Of a stretch of 64,000 nucleotides of DNA, positions 1-7,437 are shown in pieces (positions within the stretch are counted from its first letter, which is position 1; each line of letters starts with the position of its first letter). The translations under genes were made by a program, and so were the position numbers. The stretch is from Phycisphaerae bacterium (GTDB lineage Bacteria > Planctomycetota > Phycisphaerae > Phycisphaerales > Phycisphaeraceae): the NCBI GenBank assembly GCA_030425705.1, contig JAUHZU010000001.1:248001-312000 (forward strand), given 5' to 3'. Below the pieces are notes generated by a model. That model saw only the letters and a program-made list of their open reading frames with translations, did no database searches and was not told the origin of the DNA.

Positions 1-491
1 TCGCCGAGGATCGCCGCGCCCGGCCGCGCATCAACGGGGTTGAACAGCGGCGTATCGACATCCACCCGGCCGGAGATCGCCGCCGTCACCACCAGCCCCG
101 CCCCACGCATCTGCACGCCGCCCGCGCCCGTCGGCACCGCCGAATCAAAATAGACCGCCAGGTGCCGGACGCCCGGCCCGTAGCCCGGGGCGGTCTCGAT
201 CCGCACCACCGCGTTCGCCGCACGGAAGCCCTGCACCCCGATCACGACCGAGGCGTCGCCCTCCAGCAGCAGCACCTGCGCCCCGCCGTCGCGGTAGACC
301 GTCACACGGTTGGCCGAGGCGAGCAGGTCGCTGCCCAGGACCTGCGGCGCGTAGGGGTGGTCGGCGGGCAGCGGCGGGAGGATGCCGGGCCCGGCGGCGG
401 CGGGCGGGGTGTCATGTGCGAGGGCGGCCGTCGCCGGGGGGACAGCCGCGAGGGCGGCGAGCAGCACGGCGGCGGTGAATCGCATCGGCAT
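1..491 (-). CDS. Secreted protein of unknown function, 3' end beyond window
   Basis: The reading frame opens at an ATG at 491 and stays open to the window edge, so about 163 residues are visible and the C-terminus is missing. Residues 1-25 form a signal peptide (start MPMRFTAAVLLAALAAV, then Ala-rich with a likely cut near AHD). After this come a Pro-rich linker and a beta-rich stretch (VTVYRDGG, LLLEGDASVVIGVQG, HLAVYFDS) with some likeness to the OstA/LptD N-terminal beta repeats; that resemblance is weak. A TATCAT box lies six bases before the ATG, favouring this start over the in-frame ATG at 485. The protein should act outside the cytoplasm. Function is not recognised. Confidence 0.75.
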   Translation of the reverse strand, partial: MPMRFTAAVLLAALAAVPPATAALAHDTPPAAAGPGILPPLPADHPYAPQVLGSDLLASANRVTVYRDGGAQVLLLEGDASVVIGVQGFRAANAVVRIETAPGYGPGVRHLAVYFDSAVPTGAGGVQMRGAGLVVTAAISGRVDVDTPLFNPVDARPGAAILG

Positions 492-497
492 CGCCGG

Positions 498-503
498 ATG
501 ATA
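498..503 (-). promoter_or_regulatory. -10 box of the gene ending at base 1
   Basis: TATCAT on the minus strand, six bases before the ATG at 491. The expected transcription start falls on or next to the start codon, so the mRNA is probably leaderless. No clear -35 box was seen. Confidence 0.45.
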
Positions 504-568
504 CGTCGGTGGTGGGGTGCCGCAAGTAGCCCGCACCCGTGGCACAGGCATCGTGCCTGCGAATCCCA

Positions 569-1270
569 TCACACCGCGGCCGCAACACCCCCGGGCACCG
601 CGCCGGGCTCGCCCACGTCCGCGCCCGCCCGCAGCACCAGCGCCGGCCCCGTTGGGCTCAGCACCACGATCTGCCAGATGTCCACCACGCTCGTCTTGAA
701 GTGGTACCGCACGTGCAGCCCCGTCCCCTCCAGACAATCCTCCAGCGACAGGTCGCTCTTCCAACCGATCTTCAGGAACACCGGGTTCAGCACCGTCTCG
801 AAGAACGCCACCACCCGGTTGCTCGCGTGAAAATGGTTGAGCAGCACGATCGTCCCGCCAGGCTTCACCAGCCGCTCGGCCCACAACAGCAGCTTGTTCG
901 GCTCGCTCACCACGCTGATCGTGTGTGCGATCATCACGTGGTCAAACACCCCCTCGGCCAACGGCGGGAACATCGCGTCCGCCTGCACCAGGTGCACATG
1001 CCCCAGCCCCTGCTCACGCTTCTTGTCCGCCGCCTTCCGCAGCATCCCCGCCGACAGGTCCGCGCCGACGACCGTGATGTCGCCCGGGTACTCCGGCAGC
1101 GTCATCCCCGTCCCCACCCCCAAATCCAGCACCAGCTCGCCGGGCCGGGTCTTGAGCTGCTTAATCGCCCGCACGTGCCGCTTGTGCACCAACGCCCCGA
1201 ACGTGTAGTCGTAAAACTTCGACCACAGGTCGTAGCACTTGGCCGTAAACGAGGTCTGCATCGTGCTCAT
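569..1270 (-). CDS. Class I SAM-dependent methyltransferase, PmtA-like
   Basis: The protein is 233 residues. The SAM-binding loop is VLDLGVGTG at about residues 47-55, followed by motif II (VVGADLSAGML) and an acidic motif near VQADAMFPP. The N-terminus (YDLWSKFYDYTFGALVHKRH) matches the opening of bacterial phosphatidylethanolamine N-methyltransferase-like enzymes (PmtA) and other small-molecule methyltransferases, so a membrane-lipid or quinone substrate is plausible but unproven. I chose the ATG at 1270 because a GGAG ribosome site sits eight bases upstream; an in-frame ATG at 1291 lacks one. The last 25 residues are Ala/Gly/Pro-rich and poorly structured. It is transcribed away from thiS. 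Confidence 0.8.
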   Translation of the reverse strand: MSTMQTSFTAKCYDLWSKFYDYTFGALVHKRHVRAIKQLKTRPGELVLDLGVGTGMTLPEYPGDITVVGADLSAGMLRKAADKKREQGLGHVHLVQADAMFPPLAEGVFDHVMIAHTISVVSEPNKLLLWAERLVKPGGTIVLLNHFHASNRVVAFFETVLNPVFLKIGWKSDLSLEDCLEGTGLHVRYHFKTSVVDIWQIVVLSPTGPALVLRAGADVGEPGAVPGGVAAAV

Positions 1271-1371
1271 GGCAATCGCTCCGAGCCGCATATGCTACCC
1301 GATGCCCCAAGCCCGCGGCTTGTCGTGCAGCGGCACGCCGCGCGACCGTGCTTCCACCATGTTGGCCCTGC

Positions 1372-1377
1372 TAAACT
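1372..1377 (+). promoter_or_regulatory. -10 box of thiS
   Basis: TAAACT six bases before the thiS ATG predicts a leaderless transcript. There is no TPP riboswitch between the methyltransferase and thiS, which is notable for a thiamine operon. Confidence 0.45.
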
Positions 1378-1383
1378 ACCCCC

Positions 1384-1584
1384 ATGCCCACGATCACCCT
1401 CAACGGCCAGCCCCACACCACCGACGCCACCACCGTCGCCGATCTCCTCCGCGAGCAGGGCCTCGAAGGCCAGGCCGTCGCCGTCGAACTCAACCAGTCC
1501 GTCGTCCCCAAACGCGACCACCCCGGCCAGCCGCTCCAAAACGGCGACACGATCGAACTCGTCACCCTCGTCGGCGGGGGGTGA
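1384..1584 (+). CDS. thiS: Sulfur carrier protein ThiS
   Basis: ThiS is the small ubiquitin-like protein whose C-terminal glycine is adenylated and converted to a thiocarboxylate, which donates sulfur to ThiG in thiazole synthesis for thiamine. The 66-residue product has the usual length. It opens with MPTITLNGQPH, contains the VVAVELN-like core (AVAVELNQSVVP) and ends LVTLVGGG, supplying the essential terminal Gly-Gly. It is the first gene of a run that continues through a small membrane protein to thiG, so cotranscription is likely. The start is supported by a -10 box immediately upstream. Confidence 0.92.
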   Translation: MPTITLNGQPHTTDATTVADLLREQGLEGQAVAVELNQSVVPKRDHPGQPLQNGDTIELVTLVGGG

Positions 1585-1589
1585 GTGCG

Positions 1590-1790
1590 ATGCCTCGCAA
1601 GCCAGGCCGATCAGCCAAGCACGACCGCTGGGAAGAGATCCGCGCCTCTCAATCGATCTTCCGGGCGTACCCCCGGAGCTTCTGGATCAGGGTGGTGGCC
1701 CTGGGGCTCGCCTCGTTCCTGGTCTTGTCCGCCGTCCTGTTCTTGCTCTACCTCCTTCAACGCGCCTGGTGGGCTAAAGTAATCCCGTAG
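1590..1790 (+). CDS. Small single-pass membrane protein between thiS and thiG
   Basis: The 66-residue protein has a basic N-terminal half ([14 protein letters not shown]) and one strong hydrophobic segment at about residues 32-55 ([22 protein letters not shown]), followed by a short tail. The ATG at 1590 lies five bases after the thiS stop; an alternative GTG at 1581 would overlap thiS. Its place between thiS and thiG suggests cotranscription with thiamine genes, but nothing in the sequence links it to thiazole chemistry. I do not recognise a family. Confidence 0.7.
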   Translation: MPRKPGRSAKHDRWEEIRASQSIFRAYPRSFWIRVVALGLASFLVLSAVLFLLYLLQRAWWAKVIP

Positions 1791-1828
1791 CGACACGCAA
1801 CCCCGCCTCTCTACCCCCCGGAAACACG

Positions 1829-2674
1829 ATGACCGCCACCCTCGCCACCAACCTCGACGCCCCCCTCCACATCGCCGGCCGAACCCTCGCCTCCCGACTC
1901 ATCGTCGGCACCGGCAAGTACGCCTCCTACGAGCAGATGCAGCACGCCCTCGACGCCTCCGGAGCCGAGGTCATCACCGTCGCCGTCCGACGCGAACGCC
2001 TGGTCAACGACAAAGGCGAGTCCCTGCTCGACTACATCGACACATCCCGCTACAACATCCTCCCCAACACCGCCGGCTGCTTCACCGCCGACGACGCCGT
2101 CCGCGTCGCCAAGCTCGGCCGCGAACTGCTCGACCAGCTCGACAACCCCGGCAAAGACTGGGTCAAGCTCGAAGTCCTCGCCGACAAAAAGACCCTCCTC
2201 CCCGACCCCCTCGGCACGCTCGAAGCGACCAAACAACTCGTCGCCGATGGCTTCAAGGTGCTGTGCTACACGAGTGACGACCCCGTCATGGCCGTGAAGA
2301 TCAAGGAGGCCGGCGCGAGCAGCGTCATGCCCGCCGGCTCACCCATCGGCTCGGGCCAGGGCGTCCTCAACCCCAACGCCATCACCATCATCCTCGAACT
2401 CTTGAAGGACGGCGATCCCGATTACCCCGTCATCGTCGATGCCGGCGTCGGCGAAGCCGCCGACACCGTCCACGCCATGCAGCTCGGCGCGGACGGCGTC
2501 CTCATGAACACCGGCATCGCCCACGCCAACGACCCCGTGAAAATGGCCCACGCCATGCGCCACGCCGTCCACGCCGGCCGCCTCTCCTACCTCGCCGGCC
2601 GCATCCCCAAGAAGCTCTACGCCACCGCCAGCTCCCCCTGGGACGGTGTGATCTCGTATATTCCGGGGGAGTAG
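1829..2674 (+). CDS. thiG: Thiazole synthase ThiG
   Basis: ThiG condenses 1-deoxyxylulose 5-phosphate, dehydroglycine or its equivalent, and ThiS thiocarboxylate into the thiamine thiazole phosphate. The 281-residue product is a TIM barrel of roughly family length. Visible landmarks are [14 protein letters not shown] near the N-terminus, the Schiff-base lysine context WVKLEVL, the phosphate-binding loop region [16 protein letters not shown], and [27 protein letters not shown] near the C-terminus. It follows thiS and the small membrane gene in the same direction. The dehydroglycine-forming ThiO or ThiH is not seen in this window. Confidence 0.93.
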   Translation: MTATLATNLDAPLHIAGRTLASRLIVGTGKYASYEQMQHALDASGAEVITVAVRRERLVNDKGESLLDYIDTSRYNILPNTAGCFTADDAVRVAKLGRELLDQLDNPGKDWVKLEVLADKKTLLPDPLGTLEATKQLVADGFKVLCYTSDDPVMAVKIKEAGASSVMPAGSPIGSGQGVLNPNAITIILELLKDGDPDYPVIVDAGVGEAADTVHAMQLGADGVLMNTGIAHANDPVKMAHAMRHAVHAGRLSYLAGRIPKKLYATASSPWDGVISYIPGE

Positions 2675-2773
2675 AGTATTCGGTAACGTCTACATACACC
2701 TGATGGCGGCGAGTGAATACCGAATAGAGAGCACCCGACTGCATGAGTCTTGAGCTTTGTTTGTTCTGTGTCT

Positions 2774-3871
2774 TTATTCAGCGTACTCGACAAACTCGTC
2801 GAGAACAGTGTCTGTAGTGTGGGACAAGTACTGCAAATCAACAAGGTCTCGAATGCTGCCGTATGATAAGTATGTACAACGCTCGGACAATGGCGTGTGT
2901 TCCAAAAGCGAAAACACGGGGCGTGTGATTTCTTGAAACACCTTATCTCGACGTTCTTCTGGTGCCACGAGATGAAGTGACACATTAATATTCGGCAGAA
3001 GAGCGCATAGATCTGCCATACGGAGGATGCCGGAGTAGATCGCAGTGGTGTGTTCCACCTCGAAGGCGCGTGTAATTGAACGTCCCTTTAGCCACAACAC
3101 ATCAATACGTTTAATCGTATCAAGAGTTGTTTCGTCGTAATTCAAGGGAAGTCGGTCAAGCAAAACACCTTGTTGTGGTGTCCAGTGATCTGCAACACGA
3201 GTTCGATCTGCGGCGGGAAGCCAGATTTTGAAACCCATCGCCTCACCAATGCGACATAGATCGGCCTGAACCCGTATTGATTCGCGGTCAGACGATTGTG
3301 GGCTAGTAGTCTGTTCTTTCTCAGCTGAATCATCAGGGACTGTGACGACTACTGACCCTTCGGGCCGCTGAATACGACGTTTTAGTGCACGTTCGTATTG
3401 ATCGATGTCAAAGTCAAATTTCCTGTGATCCACAGTTTGGCGCACTAACAAGTCATTCAGAAAACCACCATCTTGCGAGTCCAGTTTCTGGAGGCTGCGC
3501 CGGAGAGGACCAAGCCAGTAGCCGCCTTCCTCAACGTTCCGCGTGAATGTCAATTTCGAGAATACTTCGTCGTCCTGGATCGGAATGGTTTCGTCGAGCG
3601 GTAGCCATGCGGTTGGTGCGACCTTGAATCGTACGACAAATGGGTCGTCTTCCGGAAGAAAGATCGGTGTCTGATCTATGAATGGCCCTTCAAGTACGTC
3701 GAGGACACCTACCCATCGCGACATGCGGACCATATAACAAATGAGTTTGTCACCCACCTGAATACGGTCAGCCATCCCTTTTTGTGTTTCACGAAATCCA
3801 GAGATTGTCCGATCAGATCGAGCGAACGCCTCATAGGTTTCCGGTGTGAATAAATCAGTCCAATAGTTCAT
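2774..3871 (-). CDS. EVE-domain protein with C-terminal PD-(D/E)XK-like nuclease, probable modification-dependent restriction enzyme
   Basis: The 365-residue protein starts with an EVE (PUA-like) fold at about residues 1-140 (MNYWTDLFTPETYEAF, then GDKLICYMVRMSRWVGVLDV). EVE domains read modified bases in nucleic acids. A charged linker follows, then a C-terminal domain with a nuclease-like core around residues 250-285: an Asp in RIDVLWLK and FEVEHTT, which fit the D...ExE/K pattern of PD-(D/E)XK or Vsr-like enzymes. I infer cleavage of modified foreign DNA, for example phage DNA, without a partner methylase. The coding sequence is visibly AT-richer than its neighbours, with different codon use, suggesting transfer. 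The start has GAGAGG four bases upstream. Confidence 0.65.
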   Translation of the reverse strand: MNYWTDLFTPETYEAFARSDRTISGFRETQKGMADRIQVGDKLICYMVRMSRWVGVLDVLEGPFIDQTPIFLPEDDPFVVRFKVAPTAWLPLDETIPIQDDEVFSKLTFTRNVEEGGYWLGPLRRSLQKLDSQDGGFLNDLLVRQTVDHRKFDFDIDQYERALKRRIQRPEGSVVVTVPDDSAEKEQTTSPQSSDRESIRVQADLCRIGEAMGFKIWLPAADRTRVADHWTPQQGVLLDRLPLNYDETTLDTIKRIDVLWLKGRSITRAFEVEHTTAIYSGILRMADLCALLPNINVSLHLVAPEERRDKVFQEITRPVFSLLEHTPLSERCTYLSYGSIRDLVDLQYLSHTTDTVLDEFVEYAE

Positions 3872-4018
3872 TTAGCCTCTCATGTTGCATTTCATTATGC
3901 CGCAGAACGCAAAAGGCCCAGTCGCTGGCCGCCCGCAGGGAAGCATACTACAAACCAACAACAACATAATAACGCGGGTGTAGCCGGCAGGTGGCCGGGT
4001 AGAGCGGAACGGCTGGTT

Positions 4019-4058
4019 GCCGGGGTGGAGCGAGTCCGCGAGCGACCCCCCGGAAGGG
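4019..4058. repeat. Palindromic intergenic repeat, copy 1
   Basis: A core reading CCGGGGTGGAGCGAG, then TCCGCGAGCG, then ACCCCCCGG can fold with CCGGGGT pairing to ACCCCCCGG. Related copies occur at 4400 and 5364 in this window, so it behaves as a dispersed REP-like element. Confidence 0.6.
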
Positions 4059-4168
4059 ATCGACAAGATGGACGGATCGGAACGTGTGAGGTGATACGCC
4101 GCCGTCTCGTTTCGGGGGCGTATGCGGGCCGGGTCACGGTCGAGGTGTGGGCAAGCGTGGCGAGCGCT

Positions 4169-4336
4169 TGGGGATTCGCGGCTAAACCCCGGGAATACGC
4201 CGCAAAAACCCGGGAGTATGGCGCAAAACCCCGGGAGTACGCCTCGAAAACCCGGGAGTACGGCTTAAAAACCCGGGAGTTTGTGGCGGAAACCCGGGTT
4301 TTTGCCGTGAATCCCAGGGGTTTCGTCGGCATATCC
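4169..4336. repeat. Tandem array A, about eight 21-bp units
   Basis: Units step exactly 21 bp (4169, 4190, 4211, 4232, 4253, 4274, 4295, 4316). The consensus is about CGGGAGTACGCCGCAAAAAC plus C. Each junction makes CCCGGG, and each unit has a partial dyad GGG...GC-N-GC...CCC. The last units are more diverged. It lies about 300 bp upstream of the EVE-nuclease start. Confidence 0.85.
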
Positions 4337-4399
4337 CACACGCCGGCCGTGGATGGCCGGGTTATTGAGACGCGTCCGAGCGTTTCCCCCGCGGCGGGT

Positions 4400-4455
4400 G
4401 GCTGGGGTGGAGCGAGTCCGCGAGCGCCCCCCCCCCCCCCCCCCCCGGAAGGGGG
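4400..4455. repeat. Palindromic repeat copy 2 with a 20-base poly-C tract
   Basis: The same GGGGTGGAGCGAG...GCGAGCG left half as the copy at 4019, but the usual six-C run has become a run of 20 C at 4427-4446, followed by GGAAGGGGG. Such a tract is prone to slippage, and its length may vary between cells or be miscounted. Confidence 0.7.
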
Positions 4456-4561
4456 CGGCAACGCGGTTTGATCGGTTCGGGTGGCGCTGATTGAGCGGCG
4501 TCCTGTTCAGGGCCTTTTCGGGGACCGGGGGCTCGCGGACTCGACCCCGGCCACCATGCTT

Positions 4562-4848
4562 CTGCGCTGGCGCAGCGAGACGCTGCGCCAGCGCCGCTCG
4601 GACGTGCGCTAGCGCACAGCAGACATGCGCCAGCGCACCACGGACGTGCGCCAGCGCACAGCGGACGTGCGCCAGCGCACAGCGGGCGTGCGCCAGCGCA
4701 CAGCGGACGTGCGCCAGCGCACAGCGGACGTGCGCGAGCGCAGAGGGGATTGGCGCGAGCGCACAGGAGACGTGCGCCAGCGCACAGGGGGTGTGCGCCA
4801 GCGCACAGGGGATTGGCGCTTGCGCACCGCCGGCGTGCGCGAGCGCAC
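4562..4848. repeat. Tandem array B, fourteen 21-bp dyad units
   Basis: Starts every 21 bp from 4562 to 4835. The unit is GTGCGCCAGCGCAC plus seven bases, usually AGCGGAC. GTGCGC and GCGCAC form a perfect six-base dyad about a CA centre. The first unit is CTGCGCTGGCGCAG, where both outer bases changed together. It lies downstream of the DUF2200 gene. Confidence 0.9.
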
Positions 4849-4943
4849 GCCGTGTAAAACGCGTGGGTAAGCCGCGGATGGACGCGGTTTGCCGTGTTAT
4901 CGGGGCTCGCGGTTCGGAGTAAGTGTGTGGAGTGCCAGTGCCC

Positions 4944-5315
4944 TCACTCTCCGCTGCGCAGGATGCTCTCCATCTTCTTGCCCCTTGCCAGTTCGTCGAT
5001 GAGTTTCTCGAGCTGGCGGAGCTTTCGCATGAAGGGGTCTTCGATGTCCTCGACGCGGTAGCCGCAGACGACGCCGGTGATGAGGTGGGCGTTGGGGTGG
5101 AACTTCGCTTTCTTAACGAAGGTGTCGAACGTCACCCCGTCCTGGATGAGGGCCTGCTGCTTCTTGGCGGTGTAGCCGGTCAGCCAGTGGATGACCTTCT
5201 GCAGGTCCTGCTCGGTCTTGCCGTTCTTCTCGACCCTGGCGAGGTAGAGCGGGTAGATGGACGCGAAGGTCATCTTCCGGACGCGTTCGATGCTCTCGGG
5301 CGGCGGCTGTTTCAT
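4944..5315 (-). CDS. DUF2200 family protein
   Basis: The 123-residue product matches the compact DUF2200 family: VRKMTFASIYPLYLARVEKN near the N-terminus, then VIHWLTGYT, FHPNAHLITGVVCGYRVE and PFMRKLRQLEKLIDELA. The family is small, cytoplasmic and of unknown function, and often occurs alone. The ATG at 5315 gives the family start (MKQPPPESIERVRKM). The upstream frame extension is open but reads through an unrelated divergent region and the neighbouring VOC gene. It is divergent from the VOC gene. Confidence 0.85.
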   Translation of the reverse strand: MKQPPPESIERVRKMTFASIYPLYLARVEKNGKTEQDLQKVIHWLTGYTAKKQQALIQDGVTFDTFVKKAKFHPNAHLITGVVCGYRVEDIEDPFMRKLRQLEKLIDELARGKKMESILRSGE

Positions 5316-5363
5316 GGCGGGTCCGTGTGGGGTGAGGTGGTGGAACGCTGGTGAATGTCTGAT

Positions 5364-5398
5364 GGCCGGGGTGGAGCGGAGCGCCCCCCGGGAAGGAT
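5364..5398. repeat. Palindromic intergenic repeat, copy 3
   Basis: GGCCGGGGTGGAGCGGAGCG followed by CCCCCCGGGAAGGA is a shortened copy of the element at 4019 and 4400, lying between the divergent DUF2200 and VOC genes. Confidence 0.55.
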
Positions 5399-5483
5399 GG
5401 CCATCCTGCCTGGACCGCATGGATGGTACCGGCTCGCAGGCGGTCCCGGGGTCGGCGCACCCGCCCCCGGCCACCAAGGGGTT

Positions 5484-5489
5484 TATCAT
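5484..5489 (+). promoter_or_regulatory. -10 box of the VOC gene
   Basis: TATCAT six bases before the ATG at 5496 predicts a leaderless mRNA. Confidence 0.45.
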
Positions 5490-5495
5490 GCGGCC

Positions 5496-5927
5496 ATGAC
5501 CTTCGGCCAACTCCACCACGTCGAGCTGTACGTCTCCGACCTCGCGCAGTCGAAGGCGTTCTACGGCTGGCTGCTTGGGGAACTGGGCTACACCGTCTAC
5601 CAGCAGTGGGACGCGGGGGTGAGCTACCAGAAGGGGGAGACGTACCTCGTGCTGGTGCAGGTCCTGGAGAAGTACGCGGGTGACGGCGCTTCCGGGGGGC
5701 CGGGGTACCACCGCTGCCGGGTGGGGCTGAACCACCTGGCGTTCCATGGCGCGTCGCGGGCGAAGGTCGATGCGTTGACGGCGCAGCTGCGCGAGCGCGG
5801 CGTGACGGTGTTGTACGAGGACCGGCACCCGTATGCGGGCGGGCCGGGCTACTACGCGGTGTTCTTCGAGGACCCGGACCGGATCAAGCTGGAGGTGATG
5901 GCGCCGCCGGAGGCGTCGGAAGGGTAG
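5496..5927 (+). CDS. VOC family (glyoxalase/dioxygenase-like) protein
   Basis: The 143-residue product contains one full vicinal-oxygen-chelate module made of two beta-alpha-beta-beta-beta halves. It starts MTFGQLHHVELYVSDLAQ and continues KAFYGWLLGELGY. Likely metal ligands are the His in HHVEL, the His in LNHLAF and the Glu in IKLEVM. Family members isomerise or cleave small molecules or bind antibiotics such as fosfomycin and bleomycin; the substrate cannot be told here. No ribosome site is visible, but a -10 box sits six bases upstream. Confidence 0.85.
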   Translation: MTFGQLHHVELYVSDLAQSKAFYGWLLGELGYTVYQQWDAGVSYQKGETYLVLVQVLEKYAGDGASGGPGYHRCRVGLNHLAFHGASRAKVDALTAQLRERGVTVLYEDRHPYAGGPGYYAVFFEDPDRIKLEVMAPPEASEG

Positions 5928-5986
5928 TCGGGTTGACGGCCCGGTTGTTGCTGGGCTTGCCCGGTGATGCGTAAGGCGAGTGATCG

Positions 5987-6214
5987 TCAACGCCTGCGGG
6001 TATGCGCCCACGCGGCGGCGATACATAAAGTCAGGCCTACGGCGAGCACGGGCAGGCCGAGCTTCAGGAACCCGAAGCCGATCTGACGGTTCTCGGCCGG
6101 GCCGACGTCCGCGAGGATGCCGATGAACCCGAGCACGGCGAAGCCGAGCAGCGGCAGCGACAGGAGCGTCACCGCCGCGCCGAGGATCAGCAGGATCAGT
6201 ACGGTGGGTTTCAT
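5987..6214 (-). CDS. Small membrane protein
   Basis: The 75-residue protein has two predicted transmembrane helices: residues 4-34 (VLILLILGAAVTLLSLPLL and onward) and about 50-70 (LKLGLPVLAVGLTLCIAAAW), ending in a basic tail HTRRR. A TATAGG hexamer lies eight bases before the ATG. No family is recognised. It is divergent from the DinB-like gene. Confidence 0.6.
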   Translation of the reverse strand: MKPTVLILLILGAAVTLLSLPLLGFAVLGFIGILADVGPAENRQIGFGFLKLGLPVLAVGLTLCIAAAWAHTRRR

Positions 6215-6363
6215 AACGTCGGCCTATAGGGGGTGTGGTGGTCTTGGGCCGGGTTACGATAGGCCGGGTACCTATAGCCGGGCGGGACTAGGGAGAGTGC
6301 GTTCGGCGGAAGGCGTATCATGCCGCGGAGTTGAATCTTGGAGCAACGAACAGGGAGTCTTGC

Positions 6364-6873
6364 ATGCAACCGGCCGAGCTGATCGCGGCGTTGGAGGCGA
6401 ACCACGGCGTGTTCGCGGCGCAGTTGCGTGGCGTGCCGGAAGCGCTGCGGGCCTGGCGGCCGCGCGAGGACCACTGGTGCCTGCTGGAGATCGCCTGCCA
6501 CCTGCGAGACGAGGAGGGGGAGGACTTTCGGGCGCGGGTGGCGTCGGTGCTGGACGACCCGTCGCGTCGGCCGCCGCAGATTGACCCGCAGGGGTGGGTG
6601 GCCGAGCGGGCGTACATGGCGCAGGACTACGACACGGCGGTCGAGGCGTTCCTGTCGGCGCGTGAAGCGTCGCTGGCGTGGCTGCGCGGGCTTGAAGCGC
6701 CGGCGTGGGACCACGCCTACCAGCACCCCGAGTACGGCCCGCTTTCGGCGCTGTTCTTCCTCACCAACTGGGTCGCCCACGACTACCTGCACCTGCGGCA
6801 GGTCACGAAAGTGAAGTACCTCTACCTCGATCGCCACACCGACGCGACGCTGCAGTATGCGGGGGAGTGGTAG
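6364..6873 (+). CDS. DinB superfamily protein
   Basis: The 169-residue product fits the DinB/DUF664 four-helix bundle. Three metal-ligand histidines are visible: one in ACHLRDEE and two in AHDYLHLRQ near the C-terminus. Family members include thiol-dependent transferases and damage-inducible proteins; the exact substrate is unknown. The ATG at 6364 is preferred over an in-frame ATG at 6331 because AGGGAG precedes it by about seven bases and MQPAELIAALEANH is the usual family opening. Confidence 0.82.
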   Translation: MQPAELIAALEANHGVFAAQLRGVPEALRAWRPREDHWCLLEIACHLRDEEGEDFRARVASVLDDPSRRPPQIDPQGWVAERAYMAQDYDTAVEAFLSAREASLAWLRGLEAPAWDHAYQHPEYGPLSALFFLTNWVAHDYLHLRQVTKVKYLYLDRHTDATLQYAGEW

Positions 6874-6926
6874 GTGCATTCGCAGTAGGTTAGGCGAGCG
6901 CTCTTCGAATCATGCGGGGTTAGGCA

Positions 6927-7232
6927 ATGGGCTGGGCTGAGATCGGGTTGTGGGTGCTCGCCGTGTTGGGTGTGTTGCTCCTGTTGATCGTGGCGTTTGT
7001 CGCGCTTTTTGTGAAGGGGTACATCCTGGGAGATGGGGATTGTGTGTTCTTGTGTGATGTGGTCGGTTTGTTGCTGACCGTTGTCTTGTTTCTGCCGCTG
7101 CTGGTGGTGGGGGCTCCTCTATGCTGGGTCTGGCCCGTCCATGACAACGAGCGGCGATCGACCGTGTTTTTGCCGCGTTTGAAGCGTGTGATGTTCTGGT
7201 GGCGGTGGGCATTCAAAGCGTACAATGGATAG
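6927..7232 (+). CDS. Small membrane protein
   Basis: The 101-residue product has two long hydrophobic helices: residues 3-32 (WAEIGLWVLAVLGVLLLLIV onward) and 46-68 (VVGLLLTVVLFLPLLVVGAP), then a basic C-terminal tail. It is AT-richer than the enzyme genes around it. No family is recognised; it is not obviously cotranscribed with the DinB gene 53 bp upstream. Confidence 0.55.
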   Translation: MGWAEIGLWVLAVLGVLLLLIVAFVALFVKGYILGDGDCVFLCDVVGLLLTVVLFLPLLVVGAPLCWVWPVHDNERRSTVFLPRLKRVMFWWRWAFKAYNG

Positions 7233-7437
7233 GCGTTCCATGGCCTGCGGGGACTTCTGGATAGGATGGATGATTGAATCAGGCGTAGGAAGTTGCGGCT
7301 CGTCGTAGCTGGTCGGGATGCGCTGGCGGGATCGGGGTTGACACGGCTGGCTTCCGATGCGTATTGTCTGCCGCGGGGGACAGTCCGAATTCTTGCCGGG
7401 GCGATTCTCTGGGCGGCAGCCCATCGAAAGGAGCCCG

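Larger units (their letters stand above)
3872..4943. other. Gene-free stretch with two 21-bp arrays and palindromic repeats
   Basis: No convincing gene is present. The stretch holds palindromic repeat copies at 4019 and 4400, tandem array A and tandem array B, described separately. Open frames here arise only because 21 is a multiple of three, so they read as heptads in several frames. Confidence 0.7.

Noticed and set aside
1291-1384. TPP riboswitch before thiS
   Set aside because: The conserved CUGAGA and ACCUGAUCUGGAUAAUGCC-type segments are absent, and the gap is too short.
4562-4848. CRISPR array
   Set aside because: Units are 21 bp with near-constant spacers and no cas genes are present; it is a simple tandem array. 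The same applies to 22950-23243.
4025-4922. Apparent heptad-repeat proteins over arrays A and B
   Set aside because: A 21-bp repeat is open in several frames on both strands. No frame has a ribosome site, domain or better coding signal than the others.
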